From: DAORHV01 sp964448405
Lineage (GTDB): Bacteria; Patescibacteriota; Gracilibacteria; Peribacterales; Peribacteraceae
Assembly: GCA_964448405.1 (NCBI GenBank)
Contig: CAYUVW010000003.1
Span: forward strand, 16,228 to 80,227
DNA length: 64,000 nt
Direction of reading: 5' to 3'
The notes below the pieces were generated by a model. That model searched no databases, was not told where the DNA came from, and worked only from the letters and a program-made list of their open reading frames with translations. Every line of letters begins with the position of its first letter. Positions within the stretch are counted from its first letter, which is position 1. A program made the position numbers and the translations under genes. Below are positions 24,589 through 33,813 of the stretch, piece by piece.

Positions 24589-27500
24589 ATGATTCCTGCG
24601 TTGTTCATCGGTGAGAAGACCCATAGCGAGCTGGCCGATCTGCTCGCCGCCAAGCGTGCCCTCACGTTGTCGGGTTTGAGCAATGAAACCGCCCGCGCAA
24701 TGATCATCAGTCACTTGTTGGGGTTCCGCCCCAAGCCGACGGTGATTTTGACCGAGGACGCCGTGCGCTGCGAAGGGTTGTTGCACTGGCTGCAATTCTT
24801 TGAACGCGACAGTTTTATTTTGCGGTTTCCAGAAGAGGAGTGCACCTCGCACGATCTTGGGACGGTGATCCGCGTGCTGAAAGGTGACGGCATTGCCATT
24901 GTGGATCGTGAGACCTGGGAACGCGAATTACCGCTATTCCGAGAACTTCAGGACGCCAGTCTTACCATGAAGGTCGGTGACAACGTGGATTTTACAGCAC
25001 TCTTTTCAGATCTTATCGACCGCGGCTACAGCCACAGCGGTGGTCAGGAATTGATGCCGGGCGAATATCACCGCACTGGCGATGTGCTGGATGTCTTCCC
25101 TGCCGGCGAAGAACGCCAGCTACGCGTGATGTTCTCCTTCGACAAGGTGGAGAAGATCATTGTTACCGAAACCGGCGAACTGGCCGACTCCGTCACGCTG
25201 TACCCGCTCAACTGGGAGAAGACGGCACTACTTGGAAAGCAATTGCCGAAGCAGAGTTTGATCGTCATCGACGACCAAGATGATGTGGCGGTGGAGGCCG
25301 ATGTGGAAAAATTGTCACTCACCAGTTTTCCGGAAACAGAGGAGAACCATGTGCACTTGCGCTATTTGTCGGTGCTGAAGTTCTACACGCTGTCCGATTT
25401 CATCAACGACGTGAAGGACAAGCTCAACCAAGGCTGGTCGCTGGTGGTGGTTACCAAGCGTGCCGAGGAACTGGAGGGCATTCTCACGGAAGAAAACATT
25501 ACGCACACACTCAAGGCCGAGCGCAGGCCCGGCATGATGACCGTGGTTGCAGCCGAGCCTAACGAGCTGCTCCCCCACTCGCTGCAGAACCCCGACATGA
25601 AGTGTGCGCTGATTACCGATCGCGAAATCTTCTCGCTCCGTAAAGAAGCAAAGCAGCGCTCAGTGCAGCGTCTGGCGCTTGATTTCATCACCTCGTTGCA
25701 GGTCGGCGACTTCGTGGTCCACATGGAGCACGGCATCGGCCGTTTCGAGGGCATGACACAGAAAGAAGTGGATGGATTGGCCCGCGAGTATCTGGAAATC
25801 ACCTACGCCGAGGGCGACAAGTTGTTCGTGCCGGTCGATCAGGCCGACAAGCTCAGTAAGTTCGTGCACGAAGAGGGTGATGAGCCCGTGCTTACACGCT
25901 TAGGTTCGGTGGAGTGGAAGAAAATCACCAAGAAAGTGTCTGAACAAGCCGAGAAAGTCGCCAAAGAACTGCTGGAAATTTACGCCAAGCGTTCGCGTGC
26001 CAAGGGGCATTCGTTCCCGACCGATACCGAGGATCAGCACAAATTCGACCAAGCATTCCCGTATACCGAGACGCCGGGTCAGATTAAAGCCATTGAAGAC
26101 ATTAAGCGCGATATGGAAGGACCGCATCCCATGGATCGCTTGGTCTGCGGAGACGTGGGATTCGGCAAGACCGAGGTCGCCATGCGCGCTGCGTTCAAGG
26201 CCGTGCAGGGAGGGCGCCAGGTCGCGTTTTTATCGCCCATTACCATCTTGGCCGACCAGCACTACCGCAGCTGCATCGAGCGTATGAAGGGCTTCAATAT
26301 CCGCATCGAGATGCTGTCGCGCTTCCGCACCGCCGCCGAGCAGAAAGAAACACTCAAGCGCCTTGCCGAGGGCAAGGTGGATATCGTCGTTGGTACACAC
26401 CGCTTGCTGCAGGAAGACGTGGTCTTCAGTAATTTGGGCCTGCTCATCGTGGACGAAGAACAGCGTTTCGGCGTGAAGCAAAAAGAGCGCATGAAACAAA
26501 TGCGTGCCGCGGTGGACATCCTCACGCTCACGGCCACACCCATCCCCCGCACGCTCAACCTTGGTTTGCACAAACTGCGTGACATCACGACCATCACCAC
26601 GCCGCCGCCCGGACGCATGCCCATCATCAGCGAAGTCCGCAAATATTCGGATGGCTTGATCCGCGATGCGATCATGAAGGAGACCGCCCGCGGCGGACAG
26701 GTCTACGTGCTTCACAATCGCGTTGAGACGATCGATGCCTTCGCCGCCAAGCTCAAGGCCATTGTGCCGAGCGCGACGTTCGTGGTGACCCACGGACAGT
26801 TGAAGCCGGAAGTCTTGGAGGAACGTATTTTCAAATTCAAAGATGGTCAGTACCAGGTGCTGGTCAGTTCGACCATTATCGAGAACGGTATCGACTTGCC
26901 GCGTGCCAACACGCTCATCGTGAACGAAGCCGAGAAGTTCGGTTTGTCGCAGCTGTATCAGCTCCGTGGCCGCGTCGGTCGCAGCTCGCTGCAGGCGTAT
27001 TCATACTTCTTGTACCACTCACAGCGCCTGAAAGACGACGCCAAGAAACGCTTGAAGGCCATTGTGGAAGCCAGCGAACTCGGTTCCGGATTCCAGATCG
27101 CCATGCGCGACTTGGAGATCCGCGGTGCCGGTGAAATTCTGGGCGCCAACCAGTCCGGCAACATGCAGACCGTGGGCGTCAGCCACTTCCTGCGCATGCT
27201 CAAGAGCGCGGTCGAGGAACTCAAGGCCGGCGGCCACCGCGAGGAAGACGACACGAACACCAGCGCGGAAATCATTTTGCCGTTCGAAGCGCTTATTCCG
27301 ACGTTCTACATTCCCGATGACGAAGAGAAAATCGGTGTGTACCAAAAGCTGGCCGGCAGCGAAGACGAAGCCATGCTGCTCGAGTTCTCCGAGGATTTGC
27401 GCGAAGAGTACGGACCGCTGCCCAAACAAGTACTCAACCTGCTGGATATCCTGCGCCTGAAGATGGCTTGCCGCCGTGCCGGTGTCATGCGTGTGAAGGC

Positions 27501-27720
27501 TGAAACCGTCCGCAACGACAAAGAAATCGTGCTCACACTGCAGCCGCGCGTCACTGCCAACGAAATCATGCAATTACTGTCCAAGAACTCGAATTGGCGC
27601 ATCGTGAGCCAGACATTGCGGCTTTCCCAAGCCTTCTACGAGCGCGAAGAGGGTGCCGAGTGGCTCCCACGACTCACGGCTGAAATCGGTCTGCTCGCCA
27701 AGAAAACACCAAAGAAATAG
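24589..27720 (+). CDS. mfd: Transcription-repair coupling factor Mfd
   Basis: 1043 residues from the ATG at 24589; the ATG at 24562 lies inside an inverted repeat. In order: a UvrB-like N-terminal region (GEYHRTGDVLDVFPAG), the RNA-polymerase-interaction domain (VGDFVVHMEHGIGRFEGM), a RecG-like motor with Walker A GDVGFGKTEVAMRA, the DEEQRFGVKQKE box and TATPIPRTLN, then motifs V-VI (STIIENGIDLPRANTLIV, YQLRGRVGRS), and the C-terminal TRCF domain. Mfd pushes stalled RNA polymerase off lesions and recruits UvrA. It is somewhat shorter than the E. coli protein (1148), mainly at the N-terminus. Confidence 0.96.
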   Translation: MIPALFIGEKTHSELADLLAAKRALTLSGLSNETARAMIISHLLGFRPKPTVILTEDAVRCEGLLHWLQFFERDSFILRFPEEECTSHDLGTVIRVLKGDGIAIVDRETWERELPLFRELQDASLTMKVGDNVDFTALFSDLIDRGYSHSGGQELMPGEYHRTGDVLDVFPAGEERQLRVMFSFDKVEKIIVTETGELADSVTLYPLNWEKTALLGKQLPKQSLIVIDDQDDVAVEADVEKLSLTSFPETEENHVHLRYLSVLKFYTLSDFINDVKDKLNQGWSLVVVTKRAEELEGILTEENITHTLKAERRPGMMTVVAAEPNELLPHSLQNPDMKCALITDREIFSLRKEAKQRSVQRLALDFITSLQVGDFVVHMEHGIGRFEGMTQKEVDGLAREYLEITYAEGDKLFVPVDQADKLSKFVHEEGDEPVLTRLGSVEWKKITKKVSEQAEKVAKELLEIYAKRSRAKGHSFPTDTEDQHKFDQAFPYTETPGQIKAIEDIKRDMEGPHPMDRLVCGDVGFGKTEVAMRAAFKAVQGGRQVAFLSPITILADQHYRSCIERMKGFNIRIEMLSRFRTAAEQKETLKRLAEGKVDIVVGTHRLLQEDVVFSNLGLLIVDEEQRFGVKQKERMKQMRAAVDILTLTATPIPRTLNLGLHKLRDITTITTPPPGRMPIISEVRKYSDGLIRDAIMKETARGGQVYVLHNRVETIDAFAAKLKAIVPSATFVVTHGQLKPEVLEERIFKFKDGQYQVLVSSTIIENGIDLPRANTLIVNEAEKFGLSQLYQLRGRVGRSSLQAYSYFLYHSQRLKDDAKKRLKAIVEASELGSGFQIAMRDLEIRGAGEILGANQSGNMQTVGVSHFLRMLKSAVEELKAGGHREEDDTNTSAEIILPFEALIPTFYIPDDEEKIGVYQKLAGSEDEAMLLEFSEDLREEYGPLPKQVLNLLDILRLKMACRRAGVMRVKAETVRNDKEIVLTLQPRVTANEIMQLLSKNSNWRIVSQTLRLSQAFYEREEGAEWLPRLTAEIGLLAKKTPKK

Positions 27721-27747
27721 CTCTCGATTGAGCGAAAAGGCGATTTG

Positions 27748-27756
27748 TGCTACAAT
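27748..27756 (+). promoter_or_regulatory. Extended -10 TGCTACAAT
   Basis: TGTGC then TACAAT (27751-27756), 22 nt before the ATG at 27778. The same TGCTACAAT occurs at 3608-3616. Confidence 0.6.
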
Positions 27757-27777
27757 AAGAAGATTTCGCATACAAAC

Positions 27778-28185
27778 ATGCAAACCAATTCCGATAGCGG
27801 CACAGCTGCAGGCGCAACAAGCGCCGGAGGTATTCCGAATTTCGACGGAGCAAGCCTGTTTGCATTCAACGATGTTGATTTGCCGGACGGCCAAGCCGTG
27901 TATGACCGCATTATGAGTGGAATCGATCCGGAGTTGACCTCTGGGAACGTGGGTTCACTGAAGGAGAAATACGCTACGGAAACACCCGAGGAAAAGCAGG
28001 CGCGTGCCAAGCGCTATGCAGCCGCGTACGCCGAGTACGACACGCAGTATGCCCAATACCAAGCCAAGCGCGATGGGGCAGTTGTTCGCTACAAGGCTCA
28101 GGCGTTGAAATCCCTAGAAGACAGCAATAAGAAAATCGAAGACGCCGACATGCTCGATCTTGAGCAGCAAATTCATTCCGCTTAG
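27778..28185 (+). CDS. Small helical protein upstream of the 906-residue protein, unknown
   Basis: 135 residues from the ATG at 27778, which follows the promoter; an in-frame ATG at 27745 lies upstream of the -10. The N-terminal third is Gly/Ser/Ala-rich. Residues 60-135 are strongly helical and charged (EEKQARAKRYAAAYAEYDTQYAQYQAKRDGAV), a likely coiled coil. No signal peptide or membrane helix. Only four bases separate its stop from the next start, so the pair are co-translated and may bind each other. Confidence 0.6.
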   Translation: MQTNSDSGTAAGATSAGGIPNFDGASLFAFNDVDLPDGQAVYDRIMSGIDPELTSGNVGSLKEKYATETPEEKQARAKRYAAAYAEYDTQYAQYQAKRDGAVVRYKAQALKSLEDSNKKIEDADMLDLEQQIHSA

Positions 28186-28189
28186 TTCT

Positions 28190-30910
28190 ATGGAAAACAC
28201 ACACATGCTGTACGGCGCACGCACTTCGGGTCACACATGGGGCGAAGCGCGCATGGCCTTCCTGATGCCGCCGGAAGACCCGCGTGGTCCGGAAGCTCCG
28301 CCGATCAACAGCGAGGCGGTTGCGCCACCATTCAACATCGAAAATACCGAGGCGACGACCGGACAAGAGGTGCAACGCGCGACGCAGGAGCAGCTCCAGG
28401 CCAAGACCAAACTCATTACGGCCGCATTCAATACGTTCAATACCGGTCTTGCCAATTTTAAAGACAGCTACGCCAAACAAATCAAGGAAGCGGTTGCCAA
28501 TGGCGATCCCGAACTTGCCAATAAATTGACGGCGGAGCGCGACCAGCGCGTCACCAAGATCATCGCCGATGTGAACGCTCGTCTTGCAGAGCTAAGCAAC
28601 ACGCGCGGATTTCCGTCGTATCGCGTCGTCCAACAAGGTGAAAACATTTCCTTGGCCACCGGTGAAACCGGACGCGTAGATCTGCAAAATGCGCTGCGCA
28701 ACGTGCCCGAAGGACTGAAGAAGAAAATCATGAATATGCCGCCTGCCGAACAGGAGGTGTTTGCACGCACGTTGTCGGTCATGACGCCGGAACAACTAAC
28801 AGCAGCCGCCCCGGTATTGACCGACGCCCTGCGACGCGTGGAGGGCATGAACGCAATCCAGCGTCAGGCCGTCATTGCGGGCTTACTGAACCCAGGTACG
28901 ACACCGGATCAGTTGGTAAAAACATTCCGCTTGAATCCGGCCCAAGCACGCGCCGTGAATGAGTTCTTTACCGCCGTGAATGCCAACCCAGCTGCTCGCG
29001 ATGTGCTGAAGCGCCATCTTGAGGCTTGCCAGAACGTCGTTGCAAGCGGTGCCGCCAACGGCAGTGAAATCCCGGCGAATAATCCCGCTCGCACCGCGGA
29101 AATTCTGTCTGCCATCGGCGCACCGGCTCTCACCCCGCAACAAGTGGGCAACATCCGCGTCGCGCTGGCGAACTACGTCGAAAAAATCGGCGGCAACCCC
29201 GATGCTACCGAAGGAGACCGCGACATCGAGAAGGGCAATCTTATGATGATGGGCGTAAACCCCGATGCCCGCGTCGACGGTTTCATGACGCTGAATCAAG
29301 TTTGCGACAAAATGCGCGCCAACGAGCCGATCGGCGGCAAACTCGCCGTTCGTACCGTCCACCCGCGTGATTTGGGCGGCATGCAGCTTATGGGCGCACT
29401 GACGTTCTTGTCCGGATTCGTCAATAAATTGAGTAAAGATGACAAGCCGCTGAACCGGCCCAACACCAATCCCCAAAACAATGCCGATCGACAGAAGCGC
29501 ATTAGTGAAATCGATCAAACCATCAAGCGCAACGAAGAAGAGATCAAGAAGCTGAATGCAGAACTTGTTGGTCCTCCGGCGCCCAATGAAAAGCGCGCCA
29601 AGGAGATTCGAGAGCGCATTTCCAAATTAGAAAAAGACAATAAGTCGCTGGCTGCCGAGCGTGAGCGGCTGCAAAAAGAAGTTGCCCAGAACCCCAATGC
29701 CGAACAGATTGCAAAAATCGATAAAACCATTAAGGCAAACGAAGAGGAAATCAAGAAACTGACTGCCAGAATAGACGGCCCGCCGCCGTTGCCCGCCGCC
29801 GAAGTGAAGGCGCTCACCGAGCAAAGGACGAAACTGGAAAACCAGAACAAGGAACTCCGGCAGCAGCGCGAAAAATTGCAAAAAGAAGGCAATACGCCTC
29901 CCCCTCCTGGCCCTGGCCCAGAGGGGCCGCGCTTGCCGCATACCCCTGAAAATCGCGAAGCTCTGCAAAAAGCCAGCGACGAAGCGCAGAAAACACTCGA
30001 TAACGCCATTGCCAGCGGAACAGATCACACTGCCACGATTCAGGCCTACGACAGAGCAATTGGTTCCTATGAAAACGAGGCAGCTCATTTGCAAGAATAT
30101 GCAAATCCAGACGCGGTAAGTCCCGGACGCCTGAAAACTGTCGTTGATAAAATTGGAACGCTCCGCGAAATGCGCACGTCGACTGACGGTCCGATTTGGA
30201 AGAAGGGCGAGCAGGATTTGACGCAAGCCCACAGCATGCCGGAAACCGACAGCCCTGCCAAACTTCGGAAATTTGACGCCGTTGCAACAGCGCTTCGAAC
30301 ACAGCTTGCCTTTTTGCAGCGGTACTACCCGACGGTGCCTGCTTTGCAAGCGCCATACGCCACGGAGTTGTCACAAGTTCTTCGTGATCGCGCCGCGATT
30401 GAGCCGCCTTTGCCGCACACGCCCGAAACGCGCGAGAAATTTTCCAAAGAGACGGATGTTGCCAAGAAAGCGCTGGCAAATGCAATCGCCAGCGGCACCG
30501 ATGCGCCAGCCATTTTGCGCGGCTACGACAACGCCATCAATGCAATGCAGGCCGAACTGGTGCACCTTGCCGGCTACCAGGTACCAGACGTTCCGGTTGC
30601 CGGAGAACCCGCTTTGAATACGCAAATTCGCGCGCAGAAACTGACGTTGGCTTCGGATATCGCCACCGCCCAACGTGGTAAGGTTGAGGCCATCAGTACG
30701 CAGTTGCAGGCAGCATCTACAACTGCCGAAGGCATGCCGCAAACCGATAATCCTGCGAAGCTGCGTCGCCTGGATGCCATGGTCACCGCGTATCGCAATG
30801 AGCTGATCCATCGCCAGGACCACTACTCGGCTGGCAGCGCTCGCATCGTTGAGCTGGAGACCAATATTGCAGATGCACGACGCGCACGGGCGGCATTGCC
30901 GACGACGTAA
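28190..30910 (+). CDS. Large repeat and coiled-coil protein, unknown
   Basis: 906 residues from the ATG at 28190; an upstream in-frame ATG would overlap the previous gene. Residues 1-430 are helical without known family (ANRNPEE-type signatures are absent; it has QVGNIRVALANYVEKIGG and similar amphipathic helices). Residues about 437-570 are two tandem coiled-coil units of about 68 residues (RNEEEIKKLNAEL and KANEEEIKKLTARI), each ending in a Pro run. Residues about 581-906 are two diverged 160-residue repeats, each beginning LPHTPE and containing ALQKASDEAQKTLDNAIASG-type helices. No signal peptide or membrane segment is visible. Probably a cytoplasmic structural or scaffold protein. Confidence 0.65.
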   Translation: MENTHMLYGARTSGHTWGEARMAFLMPPEDPRGPEAPPINSEAVAPPFNIENTEATTGQEVQRATQEQLQAKTKLITAAFNTFNTGLANFKDSYAKQIKEAVANGDPELANKLTAERDQRVTKIIADVNARLAELSNTRGFPSYRVVQQGENISLATGETGRVDLQNALRNVPEGLKKKIMNMPPAEQEVFARTLSVMTPEQLTAAAPVLTDALRRVEGMNAIQRQAVIAGLLNPGTTPDQLVKTFRLNPAQARAVNEFFTAVNANPAARDVLKRHLEACQNVVASGAANGSEIPANNPARTAEILSAIGAPALTPQQVGNIRVALANYVEKIGGNPDATEGDRDIEKGNLMMMGVNPDARVDGFMTLNQVCDKMRANEPIGGKLAVRTVHPRDLGGMQLMGALTFLSGFVNKLSKDDKPLNRPNTNPQNNADRQKRISEIDQTIKRNEEEIKKLNAELVGPPAPNEKRAKEIRERISKLEKDNKSLAAERERLQKEVAQNPNAEQIAKIDKTIKANEEEIKKLTARIDGPPPLPAAEVKALTEQRTKLENQNKELRQQREKLQKEGNTPPPPGPGPEGPRLPHTPENREALQKASDEAQKTLDNAIASGTDHTATIQAYDRAIGSYENEAAHLQEYANPDAVSPGRLKTVVDKIGTLREMRTSTDGPIWKKGEQDLTQAHSMPETDSPAKLRKFDAVATALRTQLAFLQRYYPTVPALQAPYATELSQVLRDRAAIEPPLPHTPETREKFSKETDVAKKALANAIASGTDAPAILRGYDNAINAMQAELVHLAGYQVPDVPVAGEPALNTQIRAQKLTLASDIATAQRGKVEAISTQLQAASTTAEGMPQTDNPAKLRRLDAMVTAYRNELIHRQDHYSAGSARIVELETNIADARRARAALPTT

Positions 30911-30929
30911 GGTCAGCAAAACATCTTCC

Positions 30930-30950
30930 CCGGCCTCTCGGTGAGGCCGG
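30930..30950 (+). terminator. Intrinsic terminator after the repeat protein
   Basis: CCGGCCTC, TCGGT loop, GAGGCCGG, then TCTTTAT. Strong 8-bp GC stem. Confidence 0.85.
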
Positions 30951-31008
30951 TCTTTATGAATGAGCCTCTCCATGTCGTTTCGGCACAGTAGGCACGGACG
31001 AAGTCGGA

Positions 31009-31094
31009 TGGTGCCGGGGAGAGGACTTGAACCTCCATGGGGTTGCCCCCGTCAGCTCCTAAGGCTGATGCGTCTGCCATTTCGCCACCCCGGC
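31009..31094 (-). tRNA. tRNA-Leu (anticodon TAG)
   Basis: An 86-nt cloverleaf on the minus strand: acceptor GCCGGGG pairing with CCCCGGC, discriminator A and an encoded CCA. The anticodon arm is TCAGC, loop CTTAGGA, GCTGA, giving TAG, which reads CUN leucine codons. A long variable arm (CGGGGGCAACCCC) marks a class II tRNA, and GGTTCAAGTCC is the T loop region. No introns. Confidence 0.95.
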
Positions 31095-31119
31095 ATGACC
31101 ACAGTGTGTCATAAGCGCG

Positions 31120-32121
31120 CTACAGATGCGACGACGGCTTCTTTTTCTTGTCGTCGGCATGCGATAAATCTTCCAGCGTCCGCGCCAGGTCAATTTCCGC
31201 TTTGCGCTTCTGCAAGCGCAGATTTTGGTCTGCTCTGTCTTTAAACATTTTCAAACCATTCTCCACGCCTATTTTTTCCATACGTACATCCATCTCAATA
31301 TCCGCGCGGCGTTCGGCGAACTCTTTTTCAATGAGCCTATAGGCATTGCGTGACTGCGCATTCAGCGTCGCCCGACGATCTTCAGCTTTCAGCGCGCTTA
31401 CGCCTACGCCTGCGGCAGCGAGCTTGCTTCGCATATCCGAATCCAGAGCGGAAACACGCATGCGATGCCAGCCCTCCAGGGAATACAGTTTCTGTTGCGC
31501 TGAATTTTGAATCACCACTTTATGCGCCTGCGCTTCAGTCGAAGCATTCTCGATACTGGCGGCGTATTCATGATCGAGCTGCTCAATACGTGCGCGGAAT
31601 TTCCGCTGCGCCTCGCGCGTCAGTCGATCATGCTCCTCCTCGGCCTGCAGCTTCTTGCGCTGCGCCTCACCCTTAATACGGGCCTGCTCGTGCAGTTCGC
31701 CCATGTATTGAGCCTGCTTCTTGCGCTCCTCGGCCTTGGCCTTTTCTTTGGCCTCCATATCCAAGCGAATTTTCTCCCGGCGCCTCTTCTCATCGGCAAT
31801 ATCCTTCTCGCGTTGGCGATACGTTTTTCTGTAGCCAGCCGCCGCATCTTTTTTCGCTTCTTTTCGTTCCGCCTCTTCCTTGGCGGCCGCCTGCCAGCGT
31901 TTGTTGCGGCTGGCCTGCTCGTCTTTCAGACGTTGTTTAATGCGCGCCTCGCGCTCAAAACGTTTCTGTCCGACTGCGGCGACTTTTTGCATCTCTTGCT
32001 CGCGTTCGCGTGCCTGCTTGGAGCTTTCCGCAGCCGCCCTGGGGTCGTCGGCCGACGTAGCCGCCGCAGCGGGTTGCGCAGCTGGCTCACGCGTACCGAT
32101 GGGGATGCTGCCGTCCTCCAT
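31120..32121 (-). CDS. Long coiled-coil protein, unknown
   Basis: 333 residues. After an Ala-rich, probably disordered start (about 1-30), nearly all of the protein is charged heptad-like helix rich in Lys, Glu, Arg, Ala and Gln (EAERKEAKKDAAAGYRK, KAKAEERKKQAQYMGELHE), with a Lys-rich tail (DDKKKKPSSHL). No signal peptide or membrane helix. Such proteins are often filament or scaffold components; no family is recognised. It starts 4 nt after the GDPD stop on the same strand and is probably co-transcribed with it. Confidence 0.6.
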   Translation of the reverse strand: MEDGSIPIGTREPAAQPAAAATSADDPRAAAESSKQAREREQEMQKVAAVGQKRFEREARIKQRLKDEQASRNKRWQAAAKEEAERKEAKKDAAAGYRKTYRQREKDIADEKRRREKIRLDMEAKEKAKAEERKKQAQYMGELHEQARIKGEAQRKKLQAEEEHDRLTREAQRKFRARIEQLDHEYAASIENASTEAQAHKVVIQNSAQQKLYSLEGWHRMRVSALDSDMRSKLAAAGVGVSALKAEDRRATLNAQSRNAYRLIEKEFAERRADIEMDVRMEKIGVENGLKMFKDRADQNLRLQKRKAEIDLARTLEDLSHADDKKKKPSSHL

Positions 32122-32125
32122 GAAA

Positions 32126-32995
32126 TTATTGAGAAACGTGCGAAGAACCGATTGCAGAAAAATTGTCCGCAGTTAAGAAGTCCGTATAGACGCCGTTCGC
32201 ACCATGTTCAAGAAATTGCCGTGCCCGCCGTGGATCGTTGATCGTATGCACGAACGCGTCTTTTCCCGCTTCGCGTACGGCAATAGCCAGCGCCGAAGAG
32301 AATCGTGATTCGCTCATGGTCACCGCAACCACCTGGGGCTCTCTTTTCACAAAATTCTCCACCTCGTCATCGGTCGCTTTTGTGCGGTACAGGGTAAGAA
32401 CCACGCGCGGGAAATGGTGAGCGACGTTGATTTGCGCCAACTCTTTCAGGTCGTAAATTTGCGGCACAATGCGCTCCAAGAGCGCCGGGTCCTTTCGGCG
32501 GGCGATTTTTACAACGGTCGCCAGCATGGTGGCGGTATTCCGCTTTGTATCCGTAATCAATGTCACATTCGGGTGCCGCTGCAGCAACTCCAAAAGCTGT
32601 TCCAATGAAAGCGGTGTGTACGCCCCAAGAACCCGATGCTCCAAGAATTCATCGGTCGTCAGCGAGTCCGTACGCGCGTCACTCTCCATAAAACGAGACA
32701 ATACTTCATCATGAAATGCGACGATGCCGTCGCGGGTGAACTGCAAATCAACCTCCACAATCGTTCGCCCTGCCAGCACACTTTGCACGAATGCTTCGCG
32801 TGAGTTGGTGTATGTTTTGCCCTCCACGCCGCCTAATGCATGGCCGATGAGCACGATGCCGTTTTCCGCAGGGGTCGCGGAAAGCGGTGTTACAACCGCA
32901 CTGCGCGCCAGCATGTGCGATGTGCCGCCGCCGGCAAGAGCCGCAACAACAAGAACCGCCGCTGCGTGAAACGCTGTTTTTCGGGTAAATATCAT
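32126..32995 (-). CDS. Glycerophosphodiester phosphodiesterase-family exported protein
   Basis: 289 residues from the ATG at 32995. The N-terminal hydrophobic segment (about 8-26) is a signal or anchor. The GDPD domain shows IGHALGG, TYTNSREAF, IVEVDLQFTRDGIVAFHDE and, near the end, DPRRARQFLEHGANGVYTDF. The catalytic His of the HRG motif is present, but the sequence is HALGG, seen in a subgroup of GDPD proteins. It probably cleaves glycerophosphodiesters or a phosphodiester-linked glycan outside the cytoplasm. An AGGAG directly touches the ATG, too close to act as a ribosome site; a TATAAT 7 nt upstream predicts a leaderless mRNA. Confidence 0.85.
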   Translation of the reverse strand: MIFTRKTAFHAAAVLVVAALAGGGTSHMLARSAVVTPLSATPAENGIVLIGHALGGVEGKTYTNSREAFVQSVLAGRTIVEVDLQFTRDGIVAFHDEVLSRFMESDARTDSLTTDEFLEHRVLGAYTPLSLEQLLELLQRHPNVTLITDTKRNTATMLATVVKIARRKDPALLERIVPQIYDLKELAQINVAHHFPRVVLTLYRTKATDDEVENFVKREPQVVAVTMSESRFSSALAIAVREAGKDAFVHTINDPRRARQFLEHGANGVYTDFLTADNFSAIGSSHVSQ

Positions 32996-33000
32996 CTCCT

Positions 33001-33012
33001 CATTATACCACA
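33001..33012 (-). promoter_or_regulatory. Extended -10 TGTGGTATAATG, leaderless
   Basis: On the minus strand TGTGGTATAATG; the hexamer TATAAT (rc 33002-33007) ends 7 nt before the A of the ATG at 32995. One base different from the elements at 13071 and 19331. Confidence 0.7.
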
Positions 33013-33028
33013 AAAACCGCTTTTCTGG

Positions 33029-33730
33029 CTAGGAAGAGCGACGAATCGATGGCGACACCGTTGTCTTTGCGTCGACGAACAACCCGCGGCATTCCTCGTT
33101 GCATACTCTATCGAATGGGAGCAGAAGATCATCGGTGTGGCGCGTGGTTTCCGTCGGCGCAACATCGGGGTAGAACACCGCCTGCCGCACGACGTTTGCG
33201 TTGCCGGCGAATCGATTTGCGGCGGTGGCCTCGTGCGGGGACACGTACACCGCAAATACACGCCGAAGCGCGTACTGATGCTCATCTTGCTCACGTCCGA
33301 CGATATCCACGACGCCGGTGCCAAGTAGTTGCGCCGAGTCTTCGAATGTTTGTGGATCGGTGTACGCCAGCACCGCGCGGTGCAGCGGATTGCCGTGCAT
33401 GCCCGTGGTGAATGCGTAGGTGCTGGGCGTCGGATTAATGGTCGCCAGGATGTCGTTTTCGGCGATGTTGCGCGCGCGCCGCCTTGAGACAACACGCAGT
33501 CTATCGAGGCCGTGCAGCTGGTACTGCGTCACGAAAAATTTCATGCCCAACCCTTCCACCGCCATGCGGAACATCTCCACCATCTGGTCGATTTGGTCAT
33601 CGATATGAGCCGCCTCTTCCGCCTCGCCTACGCTGCGCTTACGGTCTACTTGGTCGCGCATCAGTTGTGACATCTCCGTGGCCGGAGGCCGCAGGATGCC
33701 GACCGAACAACCGTCTCGTCGCAGCAGCAT
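33029..33730 (-). CDS. Hypothetical soluble protein
   Basis: 233 residues; the start could be the ATG at 33730 or the one at residue 20 (MSQLMRDQVD). The N-terminal region is helical and charged (RKRSVGEAEEAAHIDDQIDQ). The middle contains a segment DRLRVVSRRRARNIAENDILATINPT, and a beta-rich part includes HRAVLAYTDPQTFEDSAQL and FAVYVSPHEATAANRF. No signal peptide, membrane helix or known motif. Upstream of the GDPD gene on the same strand, but that gene has its own promoter. Confidence 0.5.
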   Translation of the reverse strand: MLLRRDGCSVGILRPPATEMSQLMRDQVDRKRSVGEAEEAAHIDDQIDQMVEMFRMAVEGLGMKFFVTQYQLHGLDRLRVVSRRRARNIAENDILATINPTPSTYAFTTGMHGNPLHRAVLAYTDPQTFEDSAQLLGTGVVDIVGREQDEHQYALRRVFAVYVSPHEATAANRFAGNANVVRQAVFYPDVAPTETTRHTDDLLLPFDRVCNEECRGLFVDAKTTVSPSIRRSS

Positions 33731-33813
33731 GGTGATTGTCTACGCTCGCCGAAAGACGGGGTCAATCAGGCGGGGTCGCCAAACGAAACGCTGGGCTTCG
33801 TAGAGCAGTAAAA

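Noticed and set aside
32995..33001. AGGAG touching the GDPD start codon as a Shine-Dalgarno
   Set aside because: There is no spacer between AGGAG and the ATG, and the -10 TATAAT ends 7 nt from the ATG, so this sequence lies before the predicted transcription start.
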